Positions 1 to 5,232 of a DNA stretch of 10,162 nt are shown one piece after another; positions within the stretch are counted from its first letter, which is position 1, and each line of letters begins with the position of its first letter. The DNA is from Candidatus Aenigmatarchaeota archaeon. GTDB lineage: Archaea > Aenigmatarchaeota > Aenigmatarchaeia > QMZP01 > QMZT01. The translations under genes and the position numbers were made by a program. The notes beneath the pieces are model-generated. The model was given only the letters and a program-made list of their open reading frames with translations. It did not search any database and was not told the DNA's origin. Where the stretch lies: the NCBI GenBank assembly GCA_030634615.1, contig DAOWAL010000037.1, positions 1 to 10,162 of the forward strand, in the 5' to 3' direction.

Positions 1-381
1 AGCTCCTCTTGAAGATGATAAGTATGTTTCTGGGATTGGAATACCGTTTTTTGCAAGTTGTTCAAGTGTTAAGAATTTGTTATGGGCTATTAAGACAGTT
101 TCAGCAACATATGGTTTGTTTACACCAAGATGATCCAAAAATCTCATGACAGGATAACCAATTTGAGCACGCTTGGAATCTATTCTTGGAATAATATAAT
201 CAAAATCTGTAAGATCTTTTTTTCCGTAAAACGCATGTATGCCTTTTTTGTCGGTTTTTAGAATAACACCAACAAGAGGAACAAGTTCTATTTTTTTGAA
301 TGCTTTTTTGCCTTCTTCAAGTATACGCTTTGTACTGTAAGCGCATTCTGTTTCTTTTGGACCAAGTATAGCAACTTTCAT
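1..381 (-). CDS. RimK-like ATP-grasp ligase, C-terminus beyond window
   Basis: Reading leftwards from the ATG at 381, 127 codons run off the window edge without a stop. The N-terminus MKVAILGPKE, the segment FDYIIPRI (about residues 60-67) and AHNKFLTLEQLAKNGIPIPE (about 99-118) match the pre-ATP-grasp domain and the start of the ATP-grasp fold of the RimK/LysX/MptN/CofF group. These enzymes use ATP to join amino acids, often glutamate, to a carboxyl group on a protein, a cofactor or an amino-group carrier protein. The substrate-deciding part is missing, so no specific member can be named. The start codon overlaps the stop of the upstream HerA-like gene in an ATGA, so the two are probably translationally coupled and share one transcript. 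Family call is fairly firm; substrate unknown. Confidence 0.8.
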   Translation of the reverse strand, partial: MKVAILGPKETECAYSTKRILEEGKKAFKKIELVPLVGVILKTDKKGIHAFYGKKDLTDFDYIIPRIDSKRAQIGYPVMRFLDHLGVNKPYVAETVLIAHNKFLTLEQLAKNGIPIPETYLSSSRGA

Positions 382-2420
382 AATAGCTCCCTCACTCTTT
401 TCGATTTATCCAGTTCCAATCTATTATTCAAACCATTAATTAAATACTTTGTATTTTTATGAGTAACAAGCCAGTATGGATAATACACTGGTTTAACTTC
501 AAGTATTTTCATGTCCCATATCTCCCCTATCTTATGCACAAAATCAGGAGAAACCATAAAGTCCATCTTTTCTCCTTCAAGTCCTTTTTCTACCACTTTG
601 TGATCTATTTTAAGAAGTCTCGGATTCATTGGAACATTCAAGTCAAATGCGCTTTTAAACATGTAACCGTCACTGGTTATCAGTTTTTTTGCCGCAAGCT
701 GCCTGAGACTTTCTTTTGCAGTACTGAGGAGTATTTTGAGATCATTTGAAATCTTTTCAATTGTTGCGTATTTGTTTTTTACTAAGTAAAGAAGTATGCC
801 TCTTTGGGAAGGTGCCATGCCAAGCAGTGAACGTATACCCTTGCTGTAATCTATTGCATCTTTATTTTCAAACGCAACTTCACCTGTAACACCGTCGACA
901 TAAAATTCAGCTTCATTGCCATTATAATTGCCAAATGCCTGCCACATTGGATAATTTAGTAATTTTATGGCATCTATACCCTTAAAGCTCTTTTTTACGG
1001 CATCTTCTCCGAATTTTGGTGCAAGCAACAGTATTCTTTCTTCTGGAGCAGCGATTCCCTCAATTGCCTTTATTGCTTCACCGCCGTGTTCGCTTCTGCG
1101 TATCCTTATGTCGACAAAAAGAGGTTGCTCTGTTGCACCGACAACCATTGCAACACCTATGGGAAGATCCTTTATTTCATCCCTCATTCCAAATTCAACG
1201 CCCTCCACTGAGTCCATTATGGCCTTTATGTCGTTTGGATTTGTTACTTTGAGTATGATTTGGGTGGAACACTGGGAAAGAACGTTCTTGTCAACCTTTG
1301 CCGGTCGCTGCGTTATTATGCACAAACCGACCCCAAATTTTCTTCCCTCCGATGCAATTGTTCTGAGAATCTTTGAGCTTGCAACTTCACCAAGTCCTCT
1401 TTCAGGACAGAAGTTATGGGCCTCTTCAATAACAATGAAAAATTCCGGAATCTTGCCGTGCTTTTTTGCCATGAAAAGTTCCTTTATAAGTTTTAGTGCA
1501 ACTATTTGCTGTATATCCGGAGTCGCCTCTTTCAGATCAATAATAGAAATCCTTCCCTTTTTGACAAGATCTGTTACTTTTGTAGGATTTGATGAAAATA
1601 ATTTTGTCTTTTCGAGCACTTCAAGAAGGGACATTAAATTCCACCTAACATTGCTTTCTATTAGTTCCACTTCATCTATTACATCTCTAAGGGTATAATC
1701 CCTTCCTTCAAGATTTTTTATGGCCGAATAAAGAAGCCCTTTCTGAGAAGAAGATATCTTTGTAGGCAGCATTTCAAATATTTCGTCCGGTGAAAGTTTC
1801 GAATCCAGTTTTATGGGGTTTCTGAGTCCCATATCAAAAATCTCGACCTGTTTTTTGTAAGCCTTTGGCTTTATTCCAAATGTTCCCATTTGGCTTATTT
1901 CATTCTCTCTTTTGTTTTCATATGCCAAAGTTCTATACTCGCCATGAGGATCGATTATAACAACAGGAACATTCTTTTCTGCAAGTTCTTCCAGTACAAC
2001 ACCTGCTGCGTATGATTTACCGGTACCTGTCTTGGCGAGCACTGCAACGTGTTTTGTAAGTAAATGTTTTGCCGGCAAGGTGACAGGTATTTTGTAGCCT
2101 CCGAGAAGTCCAAGATAAAGACCATCATCTTTCAGTCCTATTGTCTGTTTTATGAGTTCGTCATCTGCTGTGTATATAGGGGTATCCGGTTCGAATGGTA
2201 CTGTGAGAGATTTTAAAAATCCTCTGGAATCACGATAGCCAATAACCTTTGCCTTAGCCATTGTCCTGTTTGGGTACTTTGTAATGGAGTCAACGTAAGC
2301 TAGAATCCACTTGCCTTCAAAGTCTTTTATGGCAATGTACTGCATTTTTTTGACTCTTGCCTCAGCCCTGAAGCTAAAGTTCTTTGTAGTAACACTCCCA
2401 GATATATTGCCCAACATCAT
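378..2420 (-). CDS. herA: HerA-like hexameric DNA-translocating ATPase with extended C-terminus
   Basis: 680 residues. The N-terminus (about 1-95, GxIxGxVxxxxFxF pattern) looks like the HAS-barrel of HerA. The FtsK/HerA P-loop core follows: Walker A AKTGTGKS (129-136), IDPHGEY (156-162), Walker B FFIVIEEAHNF (327-337), then SEGRKFGV and TQRPAKVD (370-377) with the expected arginine. HerA forms a hexameric ring that moves along duplex DNA, usually with the nuclease NurA and with Mre11-Rad50 in end resection. Here none of those partners is visible nearby; the neighbours are a transporter upstream (14-nt gap) and an ATP-grasp gene downstream (4-nt overlap). The protein is longer than classical HerA: past about residue 460 it has a winged-helix-like stretch (about 533-585) flanked by two YPxW-type motifs (490-520 and 647-670). 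No clear Shine-Dalgarno; a second ATG follows immediately. Other DUF87 ATPases are an alternative, so the gene symbol is tentative. Confidence 0.85.
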   Translation of the reverse strand: MMLGNISGSVTTKNFSFRAEARVKKMQYIAIKDFEGKWILAYVDSITKYPNRTMAKAKVIGYRDSRGFLKSLTVPFEPDTPIYTADDELIKQTIGLKDDGLYLGLLGGYKIPVTLPAKHLLTKHVAVLAKTGTGKSYAAGVVLEELAEKNVPVVIIDPHGEYRTLAYENKRENEISQMGTFGIKPKAYKKQVEIFDMGLRNPIKLDSKLSPDEIFEMLPTKISSSQKGLLYSAIKNLEGRDYTLRDVIDEVELIESNVRWNLMSLLEVLEKTKLFSSNPTKVTDLVKKGRISIIDLKEATPDIQQIVALKLIKELFMAKKHGKIPEFFIVIEEAHNFCPERGLGEVASSKILRTIASEGRKFGVGLCIITQRPAKVDKNVLSQCSTQIILKVTNPNDIKAIMDSVEGVEFGMRDEIKDLPIGVAMVVGATEQPLFVDIRIRRSEHGGEAIKAIEGIAAPEERILLLAPKFGEDAVKKSFKGIDAIKLLNYPMWQAFGNYNGNEAEFYVDGVTGEVAFENKDAIDYSKGIRSLLGMAPSQRGILLYLVKNKYATIEKISNDLKILLSTAKESLRQLAAKKLITSDGYMFKSAFDLNVPMNPRLLKIDHKVVEKGLEGEKMDFMVSPDFVHKIGEIWDMKILEVKPVYYPYWLVTHKNTKYLINGLNNRLELDKSKRVRELL
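411..482 (-). other. Second copy of the YPxW-type motif in the HerA-like C-terminus
   Basis: Codons for residues 647-670 of the HerA-like protein, YPYWLVTHKN followed by KYLINGLNNRLEL. It lies after the winged-helix-like stretch and close to the end of the protein. Similarity to residues 490-520 suggests an internal duplication, judged by eye only. Confidence 0.4.
861..953 (-). other. First copy of a YPxW-type motif in the HerA-like C-terminus
   Basis: Codons for residues 490-520 of the HerA-like protein. The segment begins YPMW and contains EFYVDGVTGEV. The same layout (YPxW, a short strand, then [V/I][D/N]G plus a turn and a strand) recurs at residues 647-670. It looks like a small beta unit inserted between the ATPase core and the winged helix. 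This is a by-eye comparison. Confidence 0.4.
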
Positions 2421-2434
2421 GACTTAATAGATTG

Positions 2435-3340
2435 TCATGAGGATTTAATATTGTTAATGTTTAACTTCTTCTTTTTGTGCTCTCTGCCAACAAGGATATT
2501 TGCAAAAATTATCAGAGCCCCGCCAACGTATACGTACTGCGGTATTGATTCGCTCAGTATTATCAGCGCAAGAACTATTGCTGTAAGCGGCTCTGTAAGC
2601 GATACTGTTATGACTGCATTGTGTGCTCTTATTGTATTCAGTCCCTTGGCGTAGAAGATGTATCCCAGGAAAGTAAAGAATGCTAAACCGAATATCCATA
2701 TTGGAACTGAGTGTACCGGAGAAAAAATAAATGATTCCGTTGGAAGCAGAAGTGTCAGCATCAGTCCACCTATTACAAGAGGCCAGAACGTGACTTTCCA
2801 GTATGGCATTCCCCTCTTCTCGAAATATCTCATGAACACAAAAAAGACCGAATACCCGCATCCTGATATTAAGGCGAGGATATTCCCAAATGTATTCGCC
2901 TGCAAATTCATCTCTGATCCGTATATCGACCAAACTCCAACAAGAACCAAAATGAGAGCGATAATTTCCAATCTGGTTATCTTCTCCTTTAGAAAAATCC
3001 AAGACAGAAATGCAGTAACAAGAGGATAAACATACATGAGAATGACAGCATTGGAAACAGGAATGTATGAGAAGGATTTGATAAAAAATCCGAACCCTAT
3101 GGTGACACCGAAAAAACCCGCGATTATGAACGGAAGAAGATTTTTCTTCTTCATTTCAAGAGTTTCAAGTGTTTTCATGTTCTTTGTGAAAATTATTAGT
3201 AGAAGCACCATCACAGAAGCGATTGCTACTCTTAGTATTGTAAGTAAGAAAGGTGAAACAGATGAACCGATAAGCTTTACCCATATCCCAATTGTCCCTA
3301 AAAATATCCCACAGAGAATAAGATAGAGCGTTCCTTTCAT
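2435..3340 (-). CDS. EamA-family (DMT superfamily) transporter, ten membrane helices
   Basis: 301 residues, strongly hydrophobic, with about ten predicted membrane spans (roughly 4-22, 31-51, 68-86, 92-112, 122-141, 150-170, 182-199, 212-230, 241-260, 266-284) and a lysine-rich cytoplasmic tail (HKKKK). It shows the two-fold EamA repeat: SNAVILMYVYPLVTAFLSWI (96-115) in the first half is mirrored by HNAVITVSLTEPLTAIVLAL (240-259) in the second, each followed by an acidic/lysine turn (LKEK, LSES). The drug/metabolite transporter superfamily moves small metabolites, amino acids or sugars across the cell membrane; the substrate cannot be read from sequence. The start at 3340 lies about 26 nt from a TATA-like box with no Shine-Dalgarno, consistent with a leaderless mRNA. 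It is the first gene of the probable transporter-HerA-RimK operon. Confidence 0.88.
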   Translation of the reverse strand: MKGTLYLILCGIFLGTIGIWVKLIGSSVSPFLLTILRVAIASVMVLLLIIFTKNMKTLETLEMKKKNLLPFIIAGFFGVTIGFGFFIKSFSYIPVSNAVILMYVYPLVTAFLSWIFLKEKITRLEIIALILVLVGVWSIYGSEMNLQANTFGNILALISGCGYSVFFVFMRYFEKRGMPYWKVTFWPLVIGGLMLTLLLPTESFIFSPVHSVPIWIFGLAFFTFLGYIFYAKGLNTIRAHNAVITVSLTEPLTAIVLALIILSESIPQYVYVGGALIIFANILVGREHKKKKLNINNIKSS

Positions 3341-3374
3341 ATCTTTTAATTAGGATTCGATGTATATATTCGAT
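3341..3374. promoter_or_regulatory. Compact divergent promoter, interleaved TATA boxes, probably leaderless both ways
   Basis: Only 34 nt separate the transporter start (3340, minus) from the pyrophosphatase start (3375, plus). For the plus gene, an AT-rich box CTTTTAATTA (about 3343-3352) is centred about 27 nt before the ATG. For the minus gene, GAATATATACA (about 3361-3372 read on the minus strand) is centred about 26 nt before its ATG. Neither start has a Shine-Dalgarno site. In archaea, transcription starts about 25-27 nt past the TATA box, so both messages should begin at or next to the start codon. Boxes placed by eye. Confidence 0.5.
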
Positions 3375-3920
3375 ATGAAAAAAATTTATTTTGTAACATC
3401 TAACAAAAACAAATTCATAGAAGCAGAGAAGATACTCGACATGAAGCTTGTACAAGCAAAATTAAAGATCAACGAAATACAGGCACTTGACAATAGAAAA
3501 GTTGTAGAACACAAGGCACGTGAAGCTTATTCGATTCTCAAAAAACCTGTCATAGCAGAGGACACCGGTCTGTACATAAAGGACTGGAAAGGTTTTCCCG
3601 GAGCACTAGTATCCTGGGTCGTTGGTACAATTGGAATTGAAAAACTATGCAAACTTCTTAGAACAAGAAGGGATGTTACAGCTAAAGCATGCGTTTCGTA
3701 TTACGACGGGAAAAATCTTAAGACGTTTTGTGGCCAAGTGAATGGTAAGATATCAGGATCACCGAGAGGTTCAGACAGATTTGACTGGGACAGAATTTTC
3801 ATTCCTGATGGTGAAAAGAGGACATTTGCACAAATGTCAATAGAAGAAAAGAATAAAATTTCTCACAGAATGAAAGCATTCAGAAAATTGAAGAGATTTC
3901 TCGAATCAGAAGTCAAGTAA
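3375..3920 (+). CDS. rdgB: XTP/dITP pyrophosphatase (RdgB/HAM1/ITPase family)
   Basis: 181 residues, the usual length for the family. It hydrolyses non-canonical purine triphosphates (ITP, dITP, XTP) to the monophosphate and pyrophosphate, cleaning the nucleotide pool in the cytoplasm. Diagnostic motifs: FVTSNKNKFIEAEKIL near the N-terminus (triphosphate binding), AEDTGLYI (61-68) with the metal-binding E62/D63, GSPRGSDRFDWDRIF (128-142) and the C-terminal KISHRMKAF (161-169) for base recognition. The DWDRIF and FAQMSIEEKNKISHR stretches look closer to the eukaryal/archaeal ITPA type than to the bacterial GFGYDPIF form. An in-frame ATG 15 nt upstream (3360) exists, but MKKIYFVTSN is the family's normal N-terminus and 3375 fits a leaderless start. 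The 3' end overlaps the convergent PPC gene by 15 nt. Confidence 0.93.
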   Translation: MKKIYFVTSNKNKFIEAEKILDMKLVQAKLKINEIQALDNRKVVEHKAREAYSILKKPVIAEDTGLYIKDWKGFPGALVSWVVGTIGIEKLCKLLRTRRDVTAKACVSYYDGKNLKTFCGQVNGKISGSPRGSDRFDWDRIFIPDGEKRTFAQMSIEEKNKISHRMKAFRKLKRFLESEVK

Positions 3921-4328
3921 CTGAAGACCGATTCTTTCATTATGTTTTCTGTTAATTGTTTCACTAAATGGGAACAAGACAATCTCGCATGTTGGCAGAA
4001 CTTTAGCTTCCATTAAATGTCCACCAAATGTCCGGAACTTCGAATCGCCTATCAGAATATGTGCATGAATCTTTACTTCACCCTCGCTCATTGTCACGTT
4101 TCCTTGCAGGGATATCAATTCCAATAGAGAATCTTTGAAAACTTTCGAATGATACTTCTTTTTTTCAATTGAAAGATGCCCTATCTTCGCTTCACTTAGG
4201 CCACCGATTCCTGCGAAATGCCCTGATTTTGTGCCGGTTTTTTTGCAGAACTCGGTAAGTTTTTCGATTACCTTTTCTCCCTTTTCCAGCCTTATCACGT
4301 AATGTTCTCCGACTTTTTTGTAATCCAT
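3906..4328 (-). CDS. PPC/DUF296 domain protein (PD1-like), possible DNA-binding regulator
   Basis: 140 residues from the start at 4328. The whole protein is one PPC (plant and prokaryote conserved, DUF296) domain: MDYKKVGEHYVIRLEKGE at the N-terminus, SGHFAGIGGLSEAKIGHL (35-52), then KIHAHILIGDSKF and TFGGHLMEA (86-108) with histidines H88, H90 and H104, the expected metal-binding set, and EIVLFPF near the end. Prokaryotic PPC proteins form trimers; in plants the domain belongs to AT-hook DNA-binding proteins, but the role of the free prokaryotic domain is poorly known. A longer in-frame start at 4373 would add 15 residues without family similarity; I prefer 4328, about 24 nt past a TATA-like box (about 4347-4356). 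The start codon sits inside a perfect palindrome, which may mean self-regulation. Confidence 0.85.
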   Translation of the reverse strand: MDYKKVGEHYVIRLEKGEKVIEKLTEFCKKTGTKSGHFAGIGGLSEAKIGHLSIEKKKYHSKVFKDSLLELISLQGNVTMSEGEVKIHAHILIGDSKFRTFGGHLMEAKVLPTCEIVLFPFSETINRKHNERIGLQLLDF

Positions 4329-4344
4329 ACTATCATATAGTATG
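4326..4344. repeat. Perfect 8-bp inverted repeat over the PPC start codon
   Basis: Arms CATACTAT (4326-4333) and ATAGTATG (4337-4344) are exact reverse complements around a 3-nt centre (CAT). The left arm contains the start codon of the minus-strand PPC gene. A protein dimer bound here would block transcription start or early elongation; in RNA the same sequence could form a hairpin hiding the start codon. Function is inferred; the repeat itself is directly visible. Confidence 0.6.
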
Positions 4345-4381
4345 TTCGTAAATAAGTGTTTTTGCCGTTCCATGAGTGTAA

Positions 4382-4396
4382 AAGCTTATATAAACT
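4382..4396. promoter_or_regulatory. TATA box region for the toxin-antitoxin operon, nearly symmetric
   Basis: AAAGCTTATATAAACTT spans about 4381-4397, with the TATA core TTATATAAA at 4386-4394 and purine-rich BRE-like bases upstream. For the plus strand it predicts transcription starting near 4416, inside the 34-bp palindrome, with about a 36-nt leader before the antitoxin ATG. The core is almost symmetric, so it could also serve the PPC gene on the minus strand (predicted start near 4364). A closely similar AAAAGCTTATAAACC element occurs at 9597-9611. Confidence 0.65.
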
Positions 4397-4399
4397 TAA

Positions 4400-4433
4400 A
4401 TACAATTGATTTTAATATTAAAATAGATTGTAT
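4400..4433. repeat. 34-bp near-perfect palindrome, candidate operator of the toxin-antitoxin operon
   Basis: The centre is a perfect 16-bp palindrome, ATTTTAATATTAAAAT (4409-4424). Outer arms ATACAAT (4400-4406) and ATTGTAT (4427-4433) are exact complements about the same centre; only two base pairs (4407/4426 and 4408/4425) fail, so 15 of 17 pairs match. It lies between the TATA box (4386-4394) and the antitoxin start (4452), over the predicted transcription start. Toxin-antitoxin operons are typically repressed by antitoxin dimers bound at such a site. AT-rich sequence makes short palindromes likely by chance, but not one of this length and position. Confidence 0.7.
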
Positions 4434-4451
4434 AAAATTAAAGGTGTGAAA

Positions 4452-4730
4452 ATGGAAGTTTCAATAACAAAGATGTCTCAGAATGGACAGGTTGTAATAC
4501 CACTTGAAATAAGAAAAGACGCAAAATTAAGTCCCAAAACAAAATTCTTAGTTTTCAATGAGGGTAATGAAATTCTGCTAAAACCCATAATAAAGGATAA
4601 TTTGAAATCAGAAATTGAACTGCTCAGCAGAATAGAAAAAAGTGAAAGGGAAATATCAAGCGGAAAAATTGTGAAAGCCGAAACCAAGATGTCTGCAAAA
4701 AAAATAGACAACCTTTTAATGGGCGATTAG
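4452..4730 (+). CDS. AbrB/MazE/SpoVT-type antitoxin and probable autorepressor
   Basis: 92 residues. Residues 1-46 form a swapped-hairpin AbrB domain: MEVSITKMSQNGQVVIPLEI, then RKDAKLSPKTKFLVF and NEILLKPI, the classic pattern of antitoxins that bind DNA as dimers. The remaining half is charged and helical (LKSEIELLSRIEKSE, then SGKIVKAETKMSAKKIDNLL), as expected for the flexible tail that wraps the toxin. Start 4452 is chosen because GGTG (4443-4446) sits 5 nt before it and the AbrB fold begins there; a TTG at 4428 lies inside the palindrome and is unlikely. The stop TAG is followed at once by the toxin's ATG, so the pair is translationally coupled. The antitoxin should neutralise the RelE/ParE-like toxin and repress the operon through the palindrome at 4400-4433. 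Confidence 0.88.
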   Translation: MEVSITKMSQNGQVVIPLEIRKDAKLSPKTKFLVFNEGNEILLKPIIKDNLKSEIELLSRIEKSEREISSGKIVKAETKMSAKKIDNLLMGD

Positions 4731-4976
4731 ATGGAAATTATATTTTCCGAGGAGTTCAGGAAGGATTTTAAGAGGATTAAAGACAAAGGTACAAGAGAAA
4801 GAATAATCAAGGCAATTAAAAAACTTGAAACACTGCCTGATTCTGGTAAACCTCTCAGATATCAGTTCAAAGGGCACAAAAGACTTGTGATAAAACCTTT
4901 CAGGATTATATACAGAATAGAAAAAAACACTTTAATAATCAATTGCTTTGATCGCAGAAAACGTGTTTACAGATGA
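4731..4976 (+). CDS. RelE/ParE-superfamily toxin
   Basis: 81 residues, typical for the family. Sequence pattern: MEIIFSEEFRKDFKRIKDKG (first strand and helix), RERIIKAIKKLETLPDSGKP, then KGHKRLVIKPFRIIYRIEKN (47-66) and the closing strand IINCFDRRKRVYR. The segment FRIIYRI and the basic C-terminus (R75, R76, K77, R78, R81) correspond to the RNA-contacting side in RelE enzymes; the usual His of the HRK-VY signature is Asp here (FDRRKRVY). RelE toxins cut mRNA in the ribosomal A site; ParE toxins instead poison gyrase, and sequence alone does not decide between them, though the compact basic form favours RelE. Its ATG follows the antitoxin stop with no gap. No Shine-Dalgarno of its own is evident, which favours coupled translation. 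Confidence 0.87.
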   Translation: MEIIFSEEFRKDFKRIKDKGTRERIIKAIKKLETLPDSGKPLRYQFKGHKRLVIKPFRIIYRIEKNTLIINCFDRRKRVYR

Positions 4977-5052
4977 ATTCTCAACTCACATCATCAAAGA
5001 CATCATAGGATTATATGAAACCAATTCACGCAAGCGGTCTTTTCGCAAACGT

Positions 5053-5077
5053 TTTTGTGCGTTCACCTGCGCAAAAA
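5053..5077. terminator. Weak stem-loop between convergent toxin and tRNA genes
   Basis: TTTT-G-TGCG (5053-5061) can pair with CGCAAAAA (5070-5077) around an 8-nt loop, with one bulged G. On the minus strand the A-run reads as five T residues about 8 nt past the tRNA end, which could stop transcription of the tRNA. Low strength; seen by eye only. The rest of 4977-5084 shows no gene. Confidence 0.3.
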
Positions 5078-5084
5078 GGTTTTA

Positions 5085-5157
5085 TGAGCCCGAAGGGATT
5101 CGAACCCCCGACCTACCGGTCCGAAGCCGGTCGCTCTATCCACTGAGCTACGAGCCC
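5085..5157 (-). tRNA. trnR-UCG: tRNA-Arg (anticodon UCG)
   Basis: Read on the minus strand, 73 nt fold into a full cloverleaf. Acceptor GGGCTCG pairs with CGGGCTC (two G-U pairs). The D-arm is GCTC-AGTGGATA-GAGC. The anticodon stem ACCGG/CCGGT holds the loop CTTCGGA, giving anticodon TCG for CGA (and other CGN) codons. The variable loop is AGGTC. The T-arm is GGGGG-TTCGAAT-CCCTT (two more G-U pairs). G15-C48 and A20, a known arginine identity base, are present. Discriminator is A, and CCA is not encoded (TAA follows), so it must be added after transcription. No intron. It lies convergent to the toxin gene and downstream of the DJ-1 gene on the same strand. Confidence 0.95.
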
Positions 5158-5190
5158 GTATATTAAATTATATGCTATTAATTGATCTAA

Positions 5191-5199
5191 TTTTTTAAA
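5191..5199 (-). promoter_or_regulatory. Possible TATA box of the tRNA-Arg gene
   Basis: TTTAAAAAA on the minus strand is centred near 5195, about 38 nt before the mature tRNA 5' end. This would give a start near 5169 and a leader of about 12 nt to be removed by RNase P. The surrounding gap (5158-5232) is extremely AT-rich, so other positions are possible. T-runs here may also end the DJ-1 transcript. Confidence 0.35.
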
Positions 5200-5232
5200 T
5201 AAAAATGAAGAAAGATGAACGTAATTGTACGC

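Noticed and set aside
967..1698. Long plus-strand reading frame of 243 codons
   Set aside because: It lies antisense to the HerA-like gene, whose motifs are unmistakable, and its translation is serine/isoleucine-rich without any recognisable domain.
2454..3002. 182-codon minus-strand frame inside the transporter gene
   Set aside because: It is a shifted frame of the EamA transporter on the same strand; only the main frame gives ten membrane spans and the EamA repeat.
4329..4373. Longer PPC protein starting at 4373
   Set aside because: The added 15 residues show no family similarity and have no Shine-Dalgarno site; the domain starts at MDYKK.
5041..5078. A small RNA gene in the gap between toxin and tRNA
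   Set aside because: Only a weak bulged stem-loop is present, with no clear promoter, so a separate RNA gene is not supported.
4374..5084. The toxin-antitoxin module as part of an element integrated at the tRNA-Arg gene
   Set aside because: No integrase, and no copy of the tRNA 3' end was found in the flanking sequence that could be an attachment site.
4948..5166. 72-codon plus-strand frame running through the tRNA gene
   Set aside because: It overlaps the toxin's 3' end and reads through the antisense of tRNA-Arg; the familiar-looking EPEGIRTPDLPVRSRSLYP stretch is the well-known false translation of tRNA antisense.
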